From the NCBI GenBank assembly GCA_006937955.1, contig SSNP01000034.1, positions 3,355,690 through 3,419,689 on the forward strand: a stretch of 64,000 nt of DNA, read 5' to 3'. Below are positions 1 to 14,500 of the stretch, piece after piece; the first letter of the stretch is position 1; every line of letters begins with the position of its first letter. Position numbers and translations under genes: made by a program. Below the pieces are notes generated by a model. It did no database searches. It was given only the letters and a program-made list of their open reading frames with translations, and was not told the DNA's origin. The stretch is from Pachypanchax playfairii. Taxonomy: Eukaryota > Chordata > Actinopteri > Cyprinodontiformes > Aplocheilidae.

Positions 1-299
1 CCACTCGGAGCTCCCACAAGGTCTGATTCAGCTCTGCTTCTCTCAGATCATTTCATGCCTCTGCTGCTTTCATTTTACTTTCAGTCTGGGGTTTTGTCAG
101 CCCTCAAAATGAATGGATTTACCATCTTTATTTTGTTAATAACTTTGGAGTCTTTTTCTTATAATATTGAGGCTCCACAGACAGACTCCAGTGACGGAGA
201 TGATGTAAAATCATACGCTGTATGAAGAAGGAAGTAGGATGGAGGGACTTTGTGTAAGAGGACAGTCCTGAGTGTGAGAACATCTTATGTCAGACTCAC

Positions 300-433
300 C
301 TGTGTTGTAAAAAAATGAGTCCACAAAGGTACAGTTCTTGAAAATGGTTCCTACTGAAGAGACATCTTCAAAATAGCAGTTGATAAAAGACGAGTCAATG
401 AATGTGACTGCCTTGAATTTCATGCTGATAAAT
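300..433 (-). CDS. sv2c: sv2c coding exon 9 (lumenal loop, last exon in window)
   Basis: The acceptor is ...ctatttctag before 433 and the donor gtgagt starts at 299. It encodes residues 509-553, starting with the split codon AG|A, and is rich in the F-x-x-C/N pattern of the lumenal pentapeptide beta-helix of SV2 proteins. The sequon N-C-T (residue 542, in FKNCTF) is kept; in mammalian SV2C the equivalent asparagine is glycosylated, and this domain is the docking site of botulinum neurotoxin A. It ends in phase 1. No further sv2c exon was found in 1-299. Confidence 0.92.
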
Positions 434-3400
434 CTAGAAATAGAAGGAGGGACAGGGTGAGGGGTGGGGGGGTGGGGGGGACATTACAGTTAGATATAGT
501 AAAAGCAAAAATCAAAGGATTCAGATGGATTTGCACAATATTTCTGACAGGAAAGGTAGTGATTCTGCGTTATGTCCCTTATGAAAAATGTAGATGCCGG
601 GAGCGAATCCCCGAAATGCAGACTCAGTACTTTAATAAATGCACAAACAACAAAGACTGAGTCCAAAATAAATTGCTTCTGTGTATTTTAGACTTGTACA
701 TTTCAGAAGGATTGTCTTTCAGACATCTGACACTTAAAGTTACAATACAAAAAAAAAACAAAACTGAGGTGCTATATGCAACCATTCTCTATTTTAATCC
801 ACAGATTTAAACTGCAATATATTCCATGGTGAAATTGATCAGCTTGTCGTTGTTGTTCTTTTAGATTTCTGCTCATTTTGAATTAAAATCTAACAACATT
901 TTTTGAAAATGTTGTTTTCTATATTGTTGATCAGTTTCCTGCTGAGGGTTTTAGATGTTTCTCTTCTTCAACACCTGGATGAGCAGGTCTCTAACAGGCT
1001 TCTGCAGAACTCGTTGACATGAGGTGATTGAATAACTTCGATCAGGTGTGTTGGAGCTGAAAAACATCTAAAGAATGAAGGATAGAGACCATCGAGGACA
1101 GGAAACCACTGACGTCGAGTATTTGTTTCACTCCAGCAGAATGACTTGTGAGTGGGATCAGAGCATCAGTCCATCATCTATTACTCGTCCTCTTCAGAGA
1201 GTTTTTATGAGGAAAAAAAGGTCCCTGGACTTTTTTTGTAATTTGAAGAGACTTAACATTTTATCTAAGAGGCTTCTTCAGTTCTGAACAAGGTTGAACG
1301 TTTCAGGTTTGTAAATCAGTGTTAGGACAAAAACATGAACAGAATTAAAGTCAGAAGGATCACTGACACACCTTAGAACTGAAAGTTGTTGAACTCAGCT
1401 GGAAACTAGGACAGTTTCTGCTAACTTCCTTCAAGCTCCCACATCATTCGTCCCAAAGTGCAAAGCAAAACGTTAGCGTAGCTTCTCAGGACATATTAAA
1501 ACCAAATTTAATACATTTCCATTCTTATTAAAACTGCATCAGAACCCTGTTTTTTATTGTCTTTCTCCTTCAAGTCAGTTTAAATATTGCTTGTGTTTAA
1601 TAGATTGTCATTGTTATTGTTTTTTCTACATCCTTTTTAACCAAAGTGCCTGAATGTTGCTTATAAAGTCAACTCTGGTTGTTTGACTTTCATTTAATAA
1701 CCAAAACAACTATTTATTAAACCAATTTCATATCAGTTAAAGTACATGAAAGAACATTTTGTGCTGTTTTTATGTAGAACGTGTGTTCCATTAAAACATG
1801 TATCTATAGTATAAGGATCTGTTTCATGTGACTTTATGCAGCATCATCTTGTTGGTCTGGCTTTAATCTGTCAATAAATGCTGGAGGCTGCAAACATAAC
1901 AAAAAGAGAGTGTGTGTGTGTGTATAAGGATAGCAGAGAAACAGAATGAGAGAGATAAGCCTTTTAATTTCCTGGTGCTGGAGGAGATAAAAGAGGCAGG
2001 ATTAATATTACCTGTTGTGGCTGTTTGCAGGAATGACAAATAGTTCTTCTGTCCTGCTACGGGACAAACGGTTTTAACTACAACACTGAAGCCTCAGAGA
2101 AGTGCGTTCCACTGCAGCTGGGCTTCACAGGATATTTGTCAGCGATTTCAGGTAAATGTGTACACGCAAACAGAGTCTGGATGTGCATTCAGCATGTTTT
2201 ACCTGTCATTCAGAAAGACCCCGTTTCTATGGATCTGGTTCTCCAGTGTGAAGTTGAAGGTGAAGTCTTCAATGTGCTCATTGTTGTGAATCTTCACTCT
2301 GGATGCATACTCATCAGCCTGAAGGTGTTTGATGACATCTGGGAACCACACCGACAGCCCGTAAAACCTGAGCACAGCAACAGATTCTGTTGAGTCGTGT
2401 AACTTACAGACGTGCAAAGATACAGGTTGATAAAATCAGATTACATTTGCTGTGGAAGTTTTACTTATTGTTGTTTGTGTTGTTCCTTTTTATAATACAG
2501 TAATATGAGGATTTCATAACTTCCGGTTGTATGAAAACTTGTTCTACAATTTCCATCGTGTTAGACTCACGATGTGCATAAATGTGCACAAAAACACGAA
2601 GTGCACATGATGGAAAAAAGCATTAAAAAACATTCATTATTTTGACATTCTGTTGATTCATTTCTGTTCATATTGTGGTGATTTATGATTTGTTAGTTTA
2701 ATCTGGTCAAATATTTGATACTTATACTTGAATTTTCCAGATAAATCTTAATTGTCAGCCTCAACAGCAAATTCTTTCTGAAGGAGCTTTTATAACAAAA
2801 TCATTTTAGTAGGTGACTTCTTGCAGTTCCTGGGGTAAAATGCGTGTACAGGGTGAATGGAGTCCAGTTAAGGTCTAGTTCAGATCTTTTGATGTGGAGT
2901 CCAGTACAAAGGTTATAAATAATTAATAACATACCTATAACATAAGTTACTCTTTGGCCAGCATTACTCAGTAGAAATAAGATGTAATTCCTTACAGGAT
3001 TGATGGATTGTTGTGCTAATGCATTGTCCACTGGGGGCAAGATCAAAGTGGACTGCTGCCATCTTAAAACAACTCTACTCTCAAAATATTCATAAAGGTT
3101 AACACAAATACTATTTATAAAACCTTTACAACACAAGCAGTTTGTCATTATTACATTAGTTGTGTTAGAAGTTATCCAGCATGCACCAGGTTGTGTTACA
3201 GCTAATGGCTGACGTCAGTAGCTGTGCTTGCAAATTAATATAAACTTCTGAGTAAATATCCATGTAAAACTGACAGCAATGTAAAGGGTTATAAAGGAGC
3301 ATTTGTGTGAACCACTAAAGAAAATACAACAGTAATCAGTTTGGGTCTGGACCCCATTGAGACTGTTAGGTTATCAGCCCAGCTAGAACAAGTCTTAAGC

Positions 3401-6400
3401 CATCTACAGCAGATAACCCTGCATCAGAAAGTCTGAACTGCCACAGTGGAATGACAATAATTTAAGTATATTAAAGTTAACACGGTCTGATCTCAGACCA
3501 GTACTGGTTTTCATATTGTGTTGTCAAATTGAAGAGGTTGTACATAACAGCACCATCCACCCCGCCACCTCTAGGCTTGTTAATGGAAGTATTTCATGAT
3601 GTTTGGTCTGATATAAAAATAATCATGAGTAATATTATAGTAGTACAGTCAATGATTGGCAATCAAAGCAATGATTTTAAAGCAGCAATCCAGAGTTTTT
3701 TCTCAGAGGGCGCCACTAAGTAAAAAAAAAAAGTGTTGCACCTTTAAGTTCTGCACCTCTGTTAGTGTATAGCATAGCATAGTAAGCGTAGGCAATCATA
3801 CGTGTGTGTGCACCCACTTTGTTACGATGGACGCTTCATGGCTAAGATACATTTATACAGATTATATGTTTATTTATTTATTTTAATTATTTCGGTTTCA
3901 TGTGTCTTCGCAGTGTTGTAAACGCCAGCCGGCCGCAGTTCTTAAGGATATGTGTGAGCGCACGCTTGGTTGATTGACAGGGATACTATGCGGATGTAGA
4001 ACGCTGCTAGCTAATGCTGGGTGGTGTTCAGTAGCAGGGGTTTTTAGAAAAAAAAAAGGCGTTTCTCCTACATTATAATAGAGAACCGGGTCAGACTGTC
4101 ACTTTTATGGAAATCCAAAAAACACAAATAACACCGAAAAAAGTGGAAAAACTCCAGATTGCAGCTTTAATCACATGACAAAAGCACACAGAGGTGTTGG
4201 GAGAAACAAACAAGTAAATAAACAATTTTTAAATTCTCCTAAAACCTAGTGAACAGCAAAAAGACATTTCATTCAAACACAGTAAATAAATAAACATCTT
4301 GATGCTACAGGATGCAGGTGTGCCAGAAGAAGAAGGTAGTGAGTGACAAGTAGGTGACAAGAAAAGTTGACAAAGGGAAGAAAAACTCTAAATATATAGC
4401 TGAGAAAAGAAAACACGTCAGGAAACACTTATTAACAAACCTCTCAATCTGTCTGCATTAAAATTCAGGTGGTTCCGGCTCCTTCCGTCTGGCTGCTTCG
4501 TCAGGCTTCGAGCAGCAGCTCGTTCATATTTATTATTTGGATTTGCTGGACTCTGATTGGCTAACAAACTAGCCTATGAGAGCAAGAAATAATGTTTCCT
4601 GCCCCGCTGCGCATGGCAACGTCAGACGTCGTGTCTTCCTGTTTGCTATGTTATGCTACAGCTTTTAGCCAGCAGCATGCTAGGCGTGGTTTCAACTGCG
4701 GGAGCAGCCGAATACTAACGAACAAAGGAGTTGTGACGAAACAAATACAGGCCGTTTGGACTCGGGAGAACTCGGGTTTTATCGTCACCTGCGTAGTTTG
4801 AGAGATTAAAACTGAAAGAGAAGTTGTTGACCTGTTTTCACCCACTATGAAGGTAAGAACACCTGTGGAGCTAAAATATTCAACAGAAACCTCAGAAAAA
4901 ACGTTTTTAATGGAAGAGCCTCTTTAAATATTAGCTGCATATTAGCAAGCTTTAGCAGGGGTGTCCTGAAAACACTGACCTTGGTTAACCCAGAAAACTG
5001 AAGTTCTCTAATGTGTTTATCTCATTATGACTTATGGAGGTTGTTGCATTAGGGTTGCTGCAATTCTTGAAGTCATTTCTGATGAACTGGGCAGTTAGGC
5101 TACTAAATATCAAATGTTAGCTTGCACATTCCCCTAATTACCTGCAAAATAAAAAAAAAATGCTAACAAGTGACGTGAAAAGTGTTGATATTTTGTATAA
5201 CGCCACATTTTGCTGTATTTGTACTTAATGTGTTATTGTCAAACATATTTTTTATTTTGAGACATGAAAACAAATTTATAAAACAACACTTCTGGATCTG
5301 GAAATGTTAAAGAGGAAAAACGGGGTATTAGTTAATCCTCATCAGGCCTAAAAATAAATAATAAGAAGGTAAAAGAATAAAAAAATGATTTAATCAAAAG
5401 AACTGTGAACATCAACATTATTATGCTACAAGTGAGACAGTAAGGTCTCAGTTATGCATCACCCTCATCAGCATTAGACAGTATCATGATCGAAGTGTGC
5501 AACACGAACACAGAAAGAAGAAAAAGAATTGCAGGACACACGCAGGTCATTTCTTACCCAAATGACAGAGTGAACCAGACTGCAGCCAGTTTTATAGTGT
5601 TGTCTTTCACTGGGTAGGTGAAGCATCTCATAAAAGTCAACCAGATCTAAAAGCAAAGGCAAATTATAATCAGTGGATTTAAATCATTAACATTTACTGA
5701 CAAACAAACAAGAGCAAAAGTGAAGACAGCGTCATACTCCTCTGAGCTCAGCCTTGATCTTGAAGAGGACCTTGAGCGCAGGGTTAGCCGACTCATTTTG
5801 CATCTCCACCAGCTCGTCTAGCTGTCTGGGGACCTTTATCCTGTTCACCTGCAGAGGGAGACACTGGTCTGTCACCTGCTGATGGCACTGCAGCAGTAAG
5901 GACAACTCAAACATGAAATACTCACAGTGAAGACTCTCTCAGGCTCCCCTCGGGCTCGCATGTTTGTGTCATGGATGTGTTTGAGCACCATCCAGGCCTC
6001 ATCATGTTTCCCTGTCTAGGAAACAATTATAGATTCATACTGAGAGACTTGGAATTCAGTCTCATCTTATCAAACCTGTAGTCGTTTTGTGTGTTTACAA
6101 AATAACCTTTCTAGTTTCAACATTGGAAATACTTTTGAAATTTTCCGAATAAAGGCTAGTTTATAGTATAATATGAAGCAGTTTATACACTATCACCAAG
6201 TCTGAGTATCTTTCAGTCTCTCTGTTACAACCTGCTGATGACACGGTGAGACTCTAAGCTCAGTATTCACTTCCACCCGAGAACTTCCTGTTTGAAGCCT
6301 CACAATGTTGAGATCCTGTTGTTTTATTGGCTGTCGCCTCGGTCTCATGATGTGAACGACATGATGTTTAAATACCAAATCTGACTGAACCTCGAAACTT

Positions 6401-7768
6401 ATTGATTGATTCATGGATCAATCAGCTGTGAATCTTTCCATTAAGTTTCGTGTTAGAAAACAAGTTGTGTAAAAAGTACTGAAACACTGAATGGTTGAAC
6501 ATGTGCATTCAAAAGATTAAGGAAGGTCATATTGAGTTCACCTGTAAAGGTTAAAATGCTTTTTAGGTTCATCTTGATCATCTTGAAATTTGACCTAAAG
6601 CTGAAAACCCCAAACTTTTTGTGAGTAATGTCACACAAGTTTAAGCATTCTTTAAAAATAATATACATTTTTGTTAGTAAAGAACATTTTCTGTACCATA
6701 TTGTTTATAAAAAGACTTCAGTACTAAGTGAAGCTCTTAAACAGAATAATACAAACCTGGAAACACTTAAACTTAAATATATCAATTCATTGTTGTTTTG
6801 ATCCGTTTACAATTAAATTCTACAGCAAAATGAGGATAAACAATCACTGACTCGACCCTTTAGTGTTTAACAAGTTTCTCTCTGTTTTACCTCCAAGTAG
6901 AAACGAGGGCTCTCAGGCATAAACGTCAGAGCTACGACTGCAGAGACACAAGGCAGCGCGCAAACCACCACAAACACTCTCCAGCTGTGGAACTGATAGG
7001 CTGATCCCATGCTGAAACTCCAGCCTGCACACGCACAGGGAAACGTAAAGGTCAGTGGAAAATAATTAGGTGCTGCGTCAGATGAGAGATCCAACCTAAA
7101 ATATTTTAAAAATACATAATAATTAAATGAAAAAGACATAAAAAGTCTTTACAGAGCAGGTTTGGGCTCAAACTAAAGGACAAACACATTTTCTGCCACA
7201 GACTGAAATTAATTAACCTTTAAATCAAACTCTTCCTCTATGTCACTGCACACAATCATGTCTCCCTCGGTGTCTTTCCCTGCACATTAATTAACTGTGA
7301 TAAAATTAGTTTCACTTTATTGGATTATTGCACATATTGTTAAATACTTGTCAAAAGAAGACATTTTATTTAGGTTCATTTTTCTTTGAGAAAGCACAGA
7401 ACAGCCGGTGATGTGGACAGAAAAACACAAACTGTTTTAGCGTACAATTCAGCAGAACCAGTGTGTGTGTGTGTGTGTGGGTTTGTATTTCTGACCTCCT
7501 GAGGACCAGTTTCCTGACTTTTACTATCTTTCTGGGGTCCAAGGGTTCTTGTGGGGACCGAAGCCTGGTCCCCATGAGGGGGACTCCCCTTTTTAGGGTT
7601 AGGGGTTAGGTTTATAGGTATGGTGTGAATAGAGTTTTAGTTAGTCTTAGGGTTAGTTATAGATCAGTAATGGTTAAGGTTAGGAAAAGGGTTTGGGTTA
7701 GGTATAAATCTAGTTACTAAAATCAATGGAAGTCAATGGACGGTCCCCATAAGGATAACAAAACACAC

Positions 7769-7824
<56 letters not shown>

Positions 7825-8114
7825 TTGTATTTCTGACCTCCTGAGGACCAGTTTCCTGACTTTTACTATCTTTCTGGGGTCCAGGGTTCTTGTGGGGACC
7901 GAAGCCTGGTCCCCATGAGGGGGACTCCCCTTTTTAGGGTTAGGGGTTAGGTTTATAGGTATGGTGTGAATAGAGTTTTAGTTAGTCTTAGGGTTAGTTA
8001 TAGATCAGTAATGGTTAAGGTTAGGAAAAGGGTTTGGGTTAGGTATAAATCTAGTTACTAAAATCAATGGAAGTCAATGGACGGTCCCCATAAGGATAAC
8101 AAAACACACTTGTA

Positions 8115-8155
<41 letters not shown>

Positions 8156-8441
8156 TTGTATTTCTGACCTCCTGAGGACCAGTTTCCTGACTTTTACTAT
8201 CTTTCTGGGGTCCGAGGGTTCTTGTGGGGACCGAAGCCTGGTCCCCATGAGGGGGACTCCCCTTTTTAGGGTTAGGGGTTAGGTTTATAGGTATGGTGTG
8301 AATAGAGTTTTAGTTAGTCTTAGGGTTAGTTATAGATCAGTAATGGTTAAGGTTAGGAAAAGGGTTTGGGTTAGGTATAAATCTAGTTACTAAAATCAAT
8401 GGAAGTCAATGGACGGTCCCCATAAGGATAACAAAACACAC

Positions 8442-8514
<73 letters not shown>

Positions 8515-11500
8515 NGTCTCTATGAGTACAAAGCTCATTAATGAGATTATAATAGACTGGAGGGGATCGCTGACTGATTCAGAAACTCAGCAAGTTTCAT
8601 GTCCTGACTTTACACACTCATCTGTGTTTGTCTGTCTGTTTCCTGTCCTCTCAGACCCCAGTGGGTCGAGACAGAAGACCCCCATCCTGGTTCTGGTTCT
8701 GCTGGAGGGTTCTTCTTGTTAAAATGGAATCGTTCTGTTCCAGCATCACCAGTTCATGCTGCTCAGGATGGTGACTGTATTGAATTAATGATTCAACCCA
8801 GTCAGATTAAACTATTCACACTAACACACAAACACACTGTCCTTGGCTTCTGTTCATGTTATGACATAGATTTTAAACCCCAGGTGCATAAAGAGTAGCA
8901 CAGATTGTTTTACACGTATCACATCTAACACTGGCTGCATTTTGTTCCTTGAAATCTTCCTCTTTTTCTGTATCAGACCGTCGACACCTTTAAACACGCT
9001 CACACTCATCTGGCCTTTGTCCACCAGTCAATGCTGAGAGCACTGCGGCGGAACCTATCACCCACACTCCACTGCCTCTTGGAGAAAAAGTGTGTTAAAA
9101 CACTAGCATCTAATCAATTGACCTCAGTTATGATTCCCTGCAGCCTGTAGTCACTCATACAAATAAAAGATGTGAGCTTTTTGCTGAAAGCTTATGTGTT
9201 TAGGATGAGATACAAATCTTCCTTTATGTGATTCTGAGCAGCTGCACTTCATCGTTTTTCTCTCTTTGCTTTTTCATCACAGGAGAACCATGACATATTA
9301 CCTTTAGAACATGATGATTGTAATACATTTGTAAAACAATATTCAAAGATTAAAAAAAAAACTTCTTTGCTTTATTTTTTTTTCATTTCACAGAATTAAG
9401 GGACTTTTTTTTAACCCACTCAGTCATAAACACAAGACTTTTACTTTCAAGGGAAACTTAGTTACATATTATGTCTCGATCTTCTTTGCTCATCCCCCAA
9501 CCAGGTTTCTTTGAAACCATATCAAAATAATGACCATGTGTGTAAAATTAACAGTTTAACCAAATATTTGATTTGATAAACCTGTCTGGGTTTAAGTCAG
9601 GATCTAAGTCTTTGTCCACACAGCTTTTCTAAAACTCATTACCTCCGCCAAGGAGGTAACGCTTTCGTCCGTCAGTCCATATGTCTGTCTGTTAGCAGGA
9701 TAACTCAAAAACTTATGGATGGATTTTGATAAAATTTTCAGGAAGGAACAATCATTTAGATTTTGGGGGTGATCTGGAGTACCATCTAGATTTGGCGGAG
9801 GTCTGCGCACTCCGAGTGTTTTATTTAATTTTTCTGGAAATGTCTTCATCGACATGAAACACAAAACAATCAACCAAAAAGCACTGAAATTCCAGGCCCT
9901 AATTAATGTCAAAAGTTATGAACATTCTGCGTCCACACTGTACACATAAAAGTGATACATATAAGGAAGTTATAACTTGCCAGAAAACAGTATCTGTGAG
10001 CACACAAACATCTACAGTGCGCAGACATGTGGACCAATGACCCCATGGCAGTCATGAGAGTAGGGATGGGCGATATGGCCTCAAAAAATATTGCGAGATA
10101 TTAAACAGCTCACCACGATAACGATAAATGAAACATAACTAGCGCCAGTGCCACCACACAAACCCTGTTCCTTTCTGTATCAAAAGGCCTAACTTACACA
10201 ATGTGGTTGTAAATGTGATGGCTCTTGTTATTGTATGGCTTCAACCAGCCTTTTAACTCAGGGTTCTATTTCCCACTCCTTTCTGTATTTTTCACAAGTT
10301 TAAACTCAGATATGACTCAGAGTAGCGTCCACAGACACACCTGTCCGAGAGACAATGACTGGAGCTGTCAATGAAATCGGTGATTTGGTGATAGTGTACA
10401 GTTGGTTATTTTTGACAGAAAATATTTTGCCTTCGCATTGGAGCACGGGTGATCAGCTGCAGCGGCTTCAGGCGGACGCAATTTATTAACACTCTGGACT
10501 CAGCGGGACTCATAGCTGCTCCGACTGAGCAGAGCAGAGCTGCAGCAGTAACAATGATACGTGTTCCATGTTAATCTACAAAAGTATCCAATAACACCAT
10601 AAAAAGTAACGACATTTGTCGCTAGTCACTTTTTTGAAAAAGAGTCTAAACACAGTAAATATACCGACACAATCACTGCTACATTAGCAGCGCTGCTCCG
10701 AAGTCACATGACTGTACAGTGGATGTGATTGGATGTGTTTCCACTCTTTGTAACCACCCGTTTTTCTCTGCAAACTTTGCATATTATTATTATTGCATAT
10801 TGTAGTTTACTCATCATCTGATTTTCTGTCACCAAACCAGTTCCAAACTGTGGCGTTAGCTCCTCGCTTTACAACAAGCTCCTCTTCAGCATAATGTCTG
10901 ACTTCCACCACTCAGCACATGAATCGGGTGCACACAAAACTACGTCATCAACATGACTAATCATATATTGCAAACAATAAGATATCGCCCATCCCTACAT
11001 GAGAGCATGCTCAACTTTCTCAAATAACGCTCAGTTGCTAATTCTACACTTGCTTGACTTAAAGCAGAACTAAGTAAGTTTTGCTCTCGCTCTCCCCCTA
11101 CTGGTCCCCTGTGAAAGCTCACTGTCGTAACGTTCCCCCGCCGCCGCCGCAGNNNNNNNNNNNNNNNNNNNNNNNNNNNNNNNNNNNNNNNNNNNNNNNN
11201 NNNNNNNNNNNNNNNNNNNNNNNNNNNNNNNNNNNNNNNNNNNNNNNNNNNNNNNNNNNNNNNNNNNNCAGACCCCCCCCCCCCAACCCCCTCCACCCCG
11301 CCGCCGCCCCCCCAACAACGCGCAGAGAATGCTTTTGCAAGAAGAAAGAAAAACAAAACCAAGAAAATGTCTCGACAGGTGAGTATTATTGTCATCTTTG
11401 CGCTCCTAAGGGTGGCGTTGCTAACAACGGCAAGGGCTTCATGCTTGTATTTATGTACGTGAGTGTGAGTGCCGTAAAGCAGGTTTGTTCTCGCGAGATT

Positions 11501-14500
11501 AGTCGGGTCCGATCCACTGAAAGTTGCAAGTGCTGCTTTCAGGACACAGACCCCAGAGGGAGGGGAGGGACCCACGAATCACCCCGCCAAGTCCTTGTTT
11601 ACCCCCACAGGGTGTCACGATCTGTGCTGTGAGGACTCGGGGCAGGACCCAAAGTGCAGGGAGACACGGGAGACTCCTAACTCAAAATTAATCTTTTTAA
11701 TAATAAAAATCAAAGGGGCTGACAAGCAGCAAAACACTTACATGAATGGAGGACTCGGGAGGAGAAACACACGGCACGCAAGACAACACTCTGACCACTT
11801 GAACAACACTGACACACCCCTTTTATACTAACACAACACAAGAAAGCAATCAACACAAATGAAAAACACCTGGGGAAGAGAGGGAGATGGAAACGAGCAA
11901 CAGCTGAGACACAAGGAGAACTGGGAGCACAGAATATAAACACAAACCAGAAAATACACAAGAAACACAGGAGGACAAGAAAAACAACAAAACTCTCACT
12001 CAGAACATAATCAGACATACACAGAACATGACTCCTGACATTACCCCCCCTTCAAGGGACGGCCCCTGGACGTCCCCTGAAAACAACAAAAGAGGCATTC
12101 CGAAACTCGGGTGGGCGGGAGGTGGGGGACCCGGAGGAGGGAAAAAACACAAAAAACCCAAGGGCACAGAAAAAAACAACTCAGAAATTCACAAAATTTA
12201 ACTCAAAAAGCGCCACTAGGGAAAACAAGAGAGCGCAGAAAGTCTGGAGGGCGGCCCAAAGGGCAGCCTGGAGGCCACGAGGAGAGACTCAAAAAGTCTG
12301 GGGGGCGGCCCGGAGGCCGCGAGGAGAGGCTCAGAAAGGCTGGGGGGCGGCCCGGAGGCCGCGAGGAGAGGCTCAGAAGGCCTGGGGGACAGCCCGGCGG
12401 CCGCGAAGAGAAACTCAGAAAGTCTGGAGGACGGCCCGGAGGCCGCGATGACTGGCGCCGAAGGTCGAGGATGCGGCCTGAGCGCCGCGGAGCGTTGAGG
12501 CGCAGCGCGCCTGGAGTGCGGCCTGGGAGCCGCGGAGCGTGGCGGCGCAGCGCGCCTGGAGTGCGGCCTGGGAGCCGCGGAGCGTGGCGGCGCAGCGCGC
12601 CTGGAGTGCGGCCTGGGAGCCGCGGAGCGTGGAGGCGCAGCGCGCCTGGAGTGCGGCCTGGGAGCCGCGGAGCGAAGAAGCGCCTGGCATCTGGAGTGCG
12701 GCCTGGGAGCCGCGGAGCGTGGAGGCGCAGCGCGCCTGGAGTGCGGCCTGGGAGCCGCGGAGCGAAGAGGCGCCTGGCGTCTGGAGTGCGGCCTGGGAGC
12801 CGCGGAGCGAAGAGGCGCCTGGCGTCTGGAGTGCAGCTGCTACTGCTTACGGAAAGGCGGCTGCTGGTGCTGGATGGTGGAGGTCTAGAAGGTCTGGGAG
12901 GTCTAGGATGGCTGGAGGCTGAGGCGATGGGCACTGGAACCGGGGGATCTGGAGCTGATGAGTCTGGCACTGGAGCTGATGAGTCTGGCACTGGAGCTGA
13001 TGAGTCTGGCACTGGAGCTGATGAGTTTGGAGGACCGTCGCGGACGGCGACGTCCTCGGACCCTGGCGTTGGAGGACCGTCGCGGACGGCGACGTCCTCG
13101 GACCCTGGCGTTGGAGGACCGTCGCGGACGGCGACGTCCTCGGACCCAGGCGTTGAAGGACCGTCGCGGACGGCGACGTCCTCGGACCCTGGCGTTGGAG
13201 GACCGTCGCGGACGGCGACGTCCTCGGACCCTGGCGTTGGAGGACCGTCGCGGACGGCGACGTCCTCGAACCCAGGAGGAAGCGCTGGAGGGCCGTCGTG
13301 GACGGCGACGCCCTCGGACCCTGGCGTTGGAGGACCGTCGCGGACGGCGACGTCCTCGAACCCAGGAGGAGGCGTTGGAGAACCGTCGCGGACGGCGACG
13401 CCCTCGGGCCCTGGCGTTGGAGGACCGTCGCATACGGCGACGTCCTCGGACCCTGGCGTTGGAGGACCGTCGCGGACGGCGACGTCCTCGGACCCAGGCG
13501 TTGGAGGACCGTCGCATACGGCGACGTCCTCGGACCCAGGAGGAAGCGCTGGAGGGCCGTCGCGGACGGCGACGCCCTCGGGCCCTGGCGTTGGAGGACC
13601 GTCGCATACGGCGACGTCCTCAAACCCAGGAGGAAGCGCTGGAGGGCCGTCGCGGACGGCGACGCCCTCGGGCCCTGGCGTTGGAGGACCGTCGCGGACG
13701 GCGACGTCCTCGGACCCAGGCGTTGGAGGACCGTCGCGGACGGCGACGTCCTCGGACCCTAGCGTTGGAGGACCGTCGCGGACGGCGACGTCCTCGAACC
13801 CAGGAGGAAGCGCTGGAGGGCCGTCGCGGACGGCGACGCCCTCGGACCCTGGCGTTGGAGGACCGTCGCGGACGGCGACGTCCTCGGACCCTGGCGTTGG
13901 AGGACCGTCGCGGACGGCGACGTCCTCGAACCCAGGCGGAGGCGGGAGCGTTGGAGGACCGTCACGGACGGCGACGTCCTCGGACCCTGGCGTTGGAGGA
14001 CCGTCGCGGACGGCGACGTCCTCAGACCCTGGCGTTGGAGGACCGTCGCGGACGGCGACGTCCTCGAACCCAGGAGGAAGCGCTGGAGGACCGTCGCGGA
14101 CGGCGACGTCCTCGGACCCAGGCGTTGGAGGACCGTCGCGGACGGCGACGTCCTCGGACCCTGGCGTTGGAGAAGCGTCGCGGACGGCGACGTCCTCGAA
14201 CCCAGGAGGAGGCGCTGGAGGGCCGTCGCGGACGGCGACGCCCTCGGACCCTGGAGGAAGCGCTGGAGGGCCGTCGCGGACGGCGACGCCCTCGGACCCT
14301 GGCGTTGGAGGACCGTCGCGGACGGCGACGTCCTCGGACCCAGGCGTTGGAGGACCGTCGCGGACGGCGACGTCCTCGGACCCAGGCGTTGGAGGACCGT
14401 CGCGGACGGCGCCGTCCTCGGACCCTGGCGTTGGAGGACCGTCGCGGACGGCGACGTCCTCGAACCCAGGAGGAAGAGCTGGAGGGCCGTCGCGGACGGC

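Larger units (their letters stand above)
2368..5557 (-). other. sv2c intron between coding exons 7 and 8
   Basis: A 3.2-kb intron. It holds a TTAA-flanked inverted-repeat element (3681-4166) and a truncated family-B element (4411-4923), listed separately. In 2368-3676 and 4928-5557 I see only AT-rich unique-looking DNA. Confidence 0.7.

Noticed and set aside
1..299. A further sv2c exon at the left edge
   Set aside because: No minus-strand frame here resembles the segment that should follow residue 553; the open frame past the exon 9 donor is intronic.
7550..8410. Telomere-like GGTTAG/GGGTTAG words
   Set aside because: They are irregular, part of a 290-bp interspersed unit, and never form a tandem TTAGGG array.
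10961..11632. ORFs of 204, 183, 82 and 73 residues across the N gap
   Set aside because: Most of their length is unknown bases (X) plus C/G-run translation.
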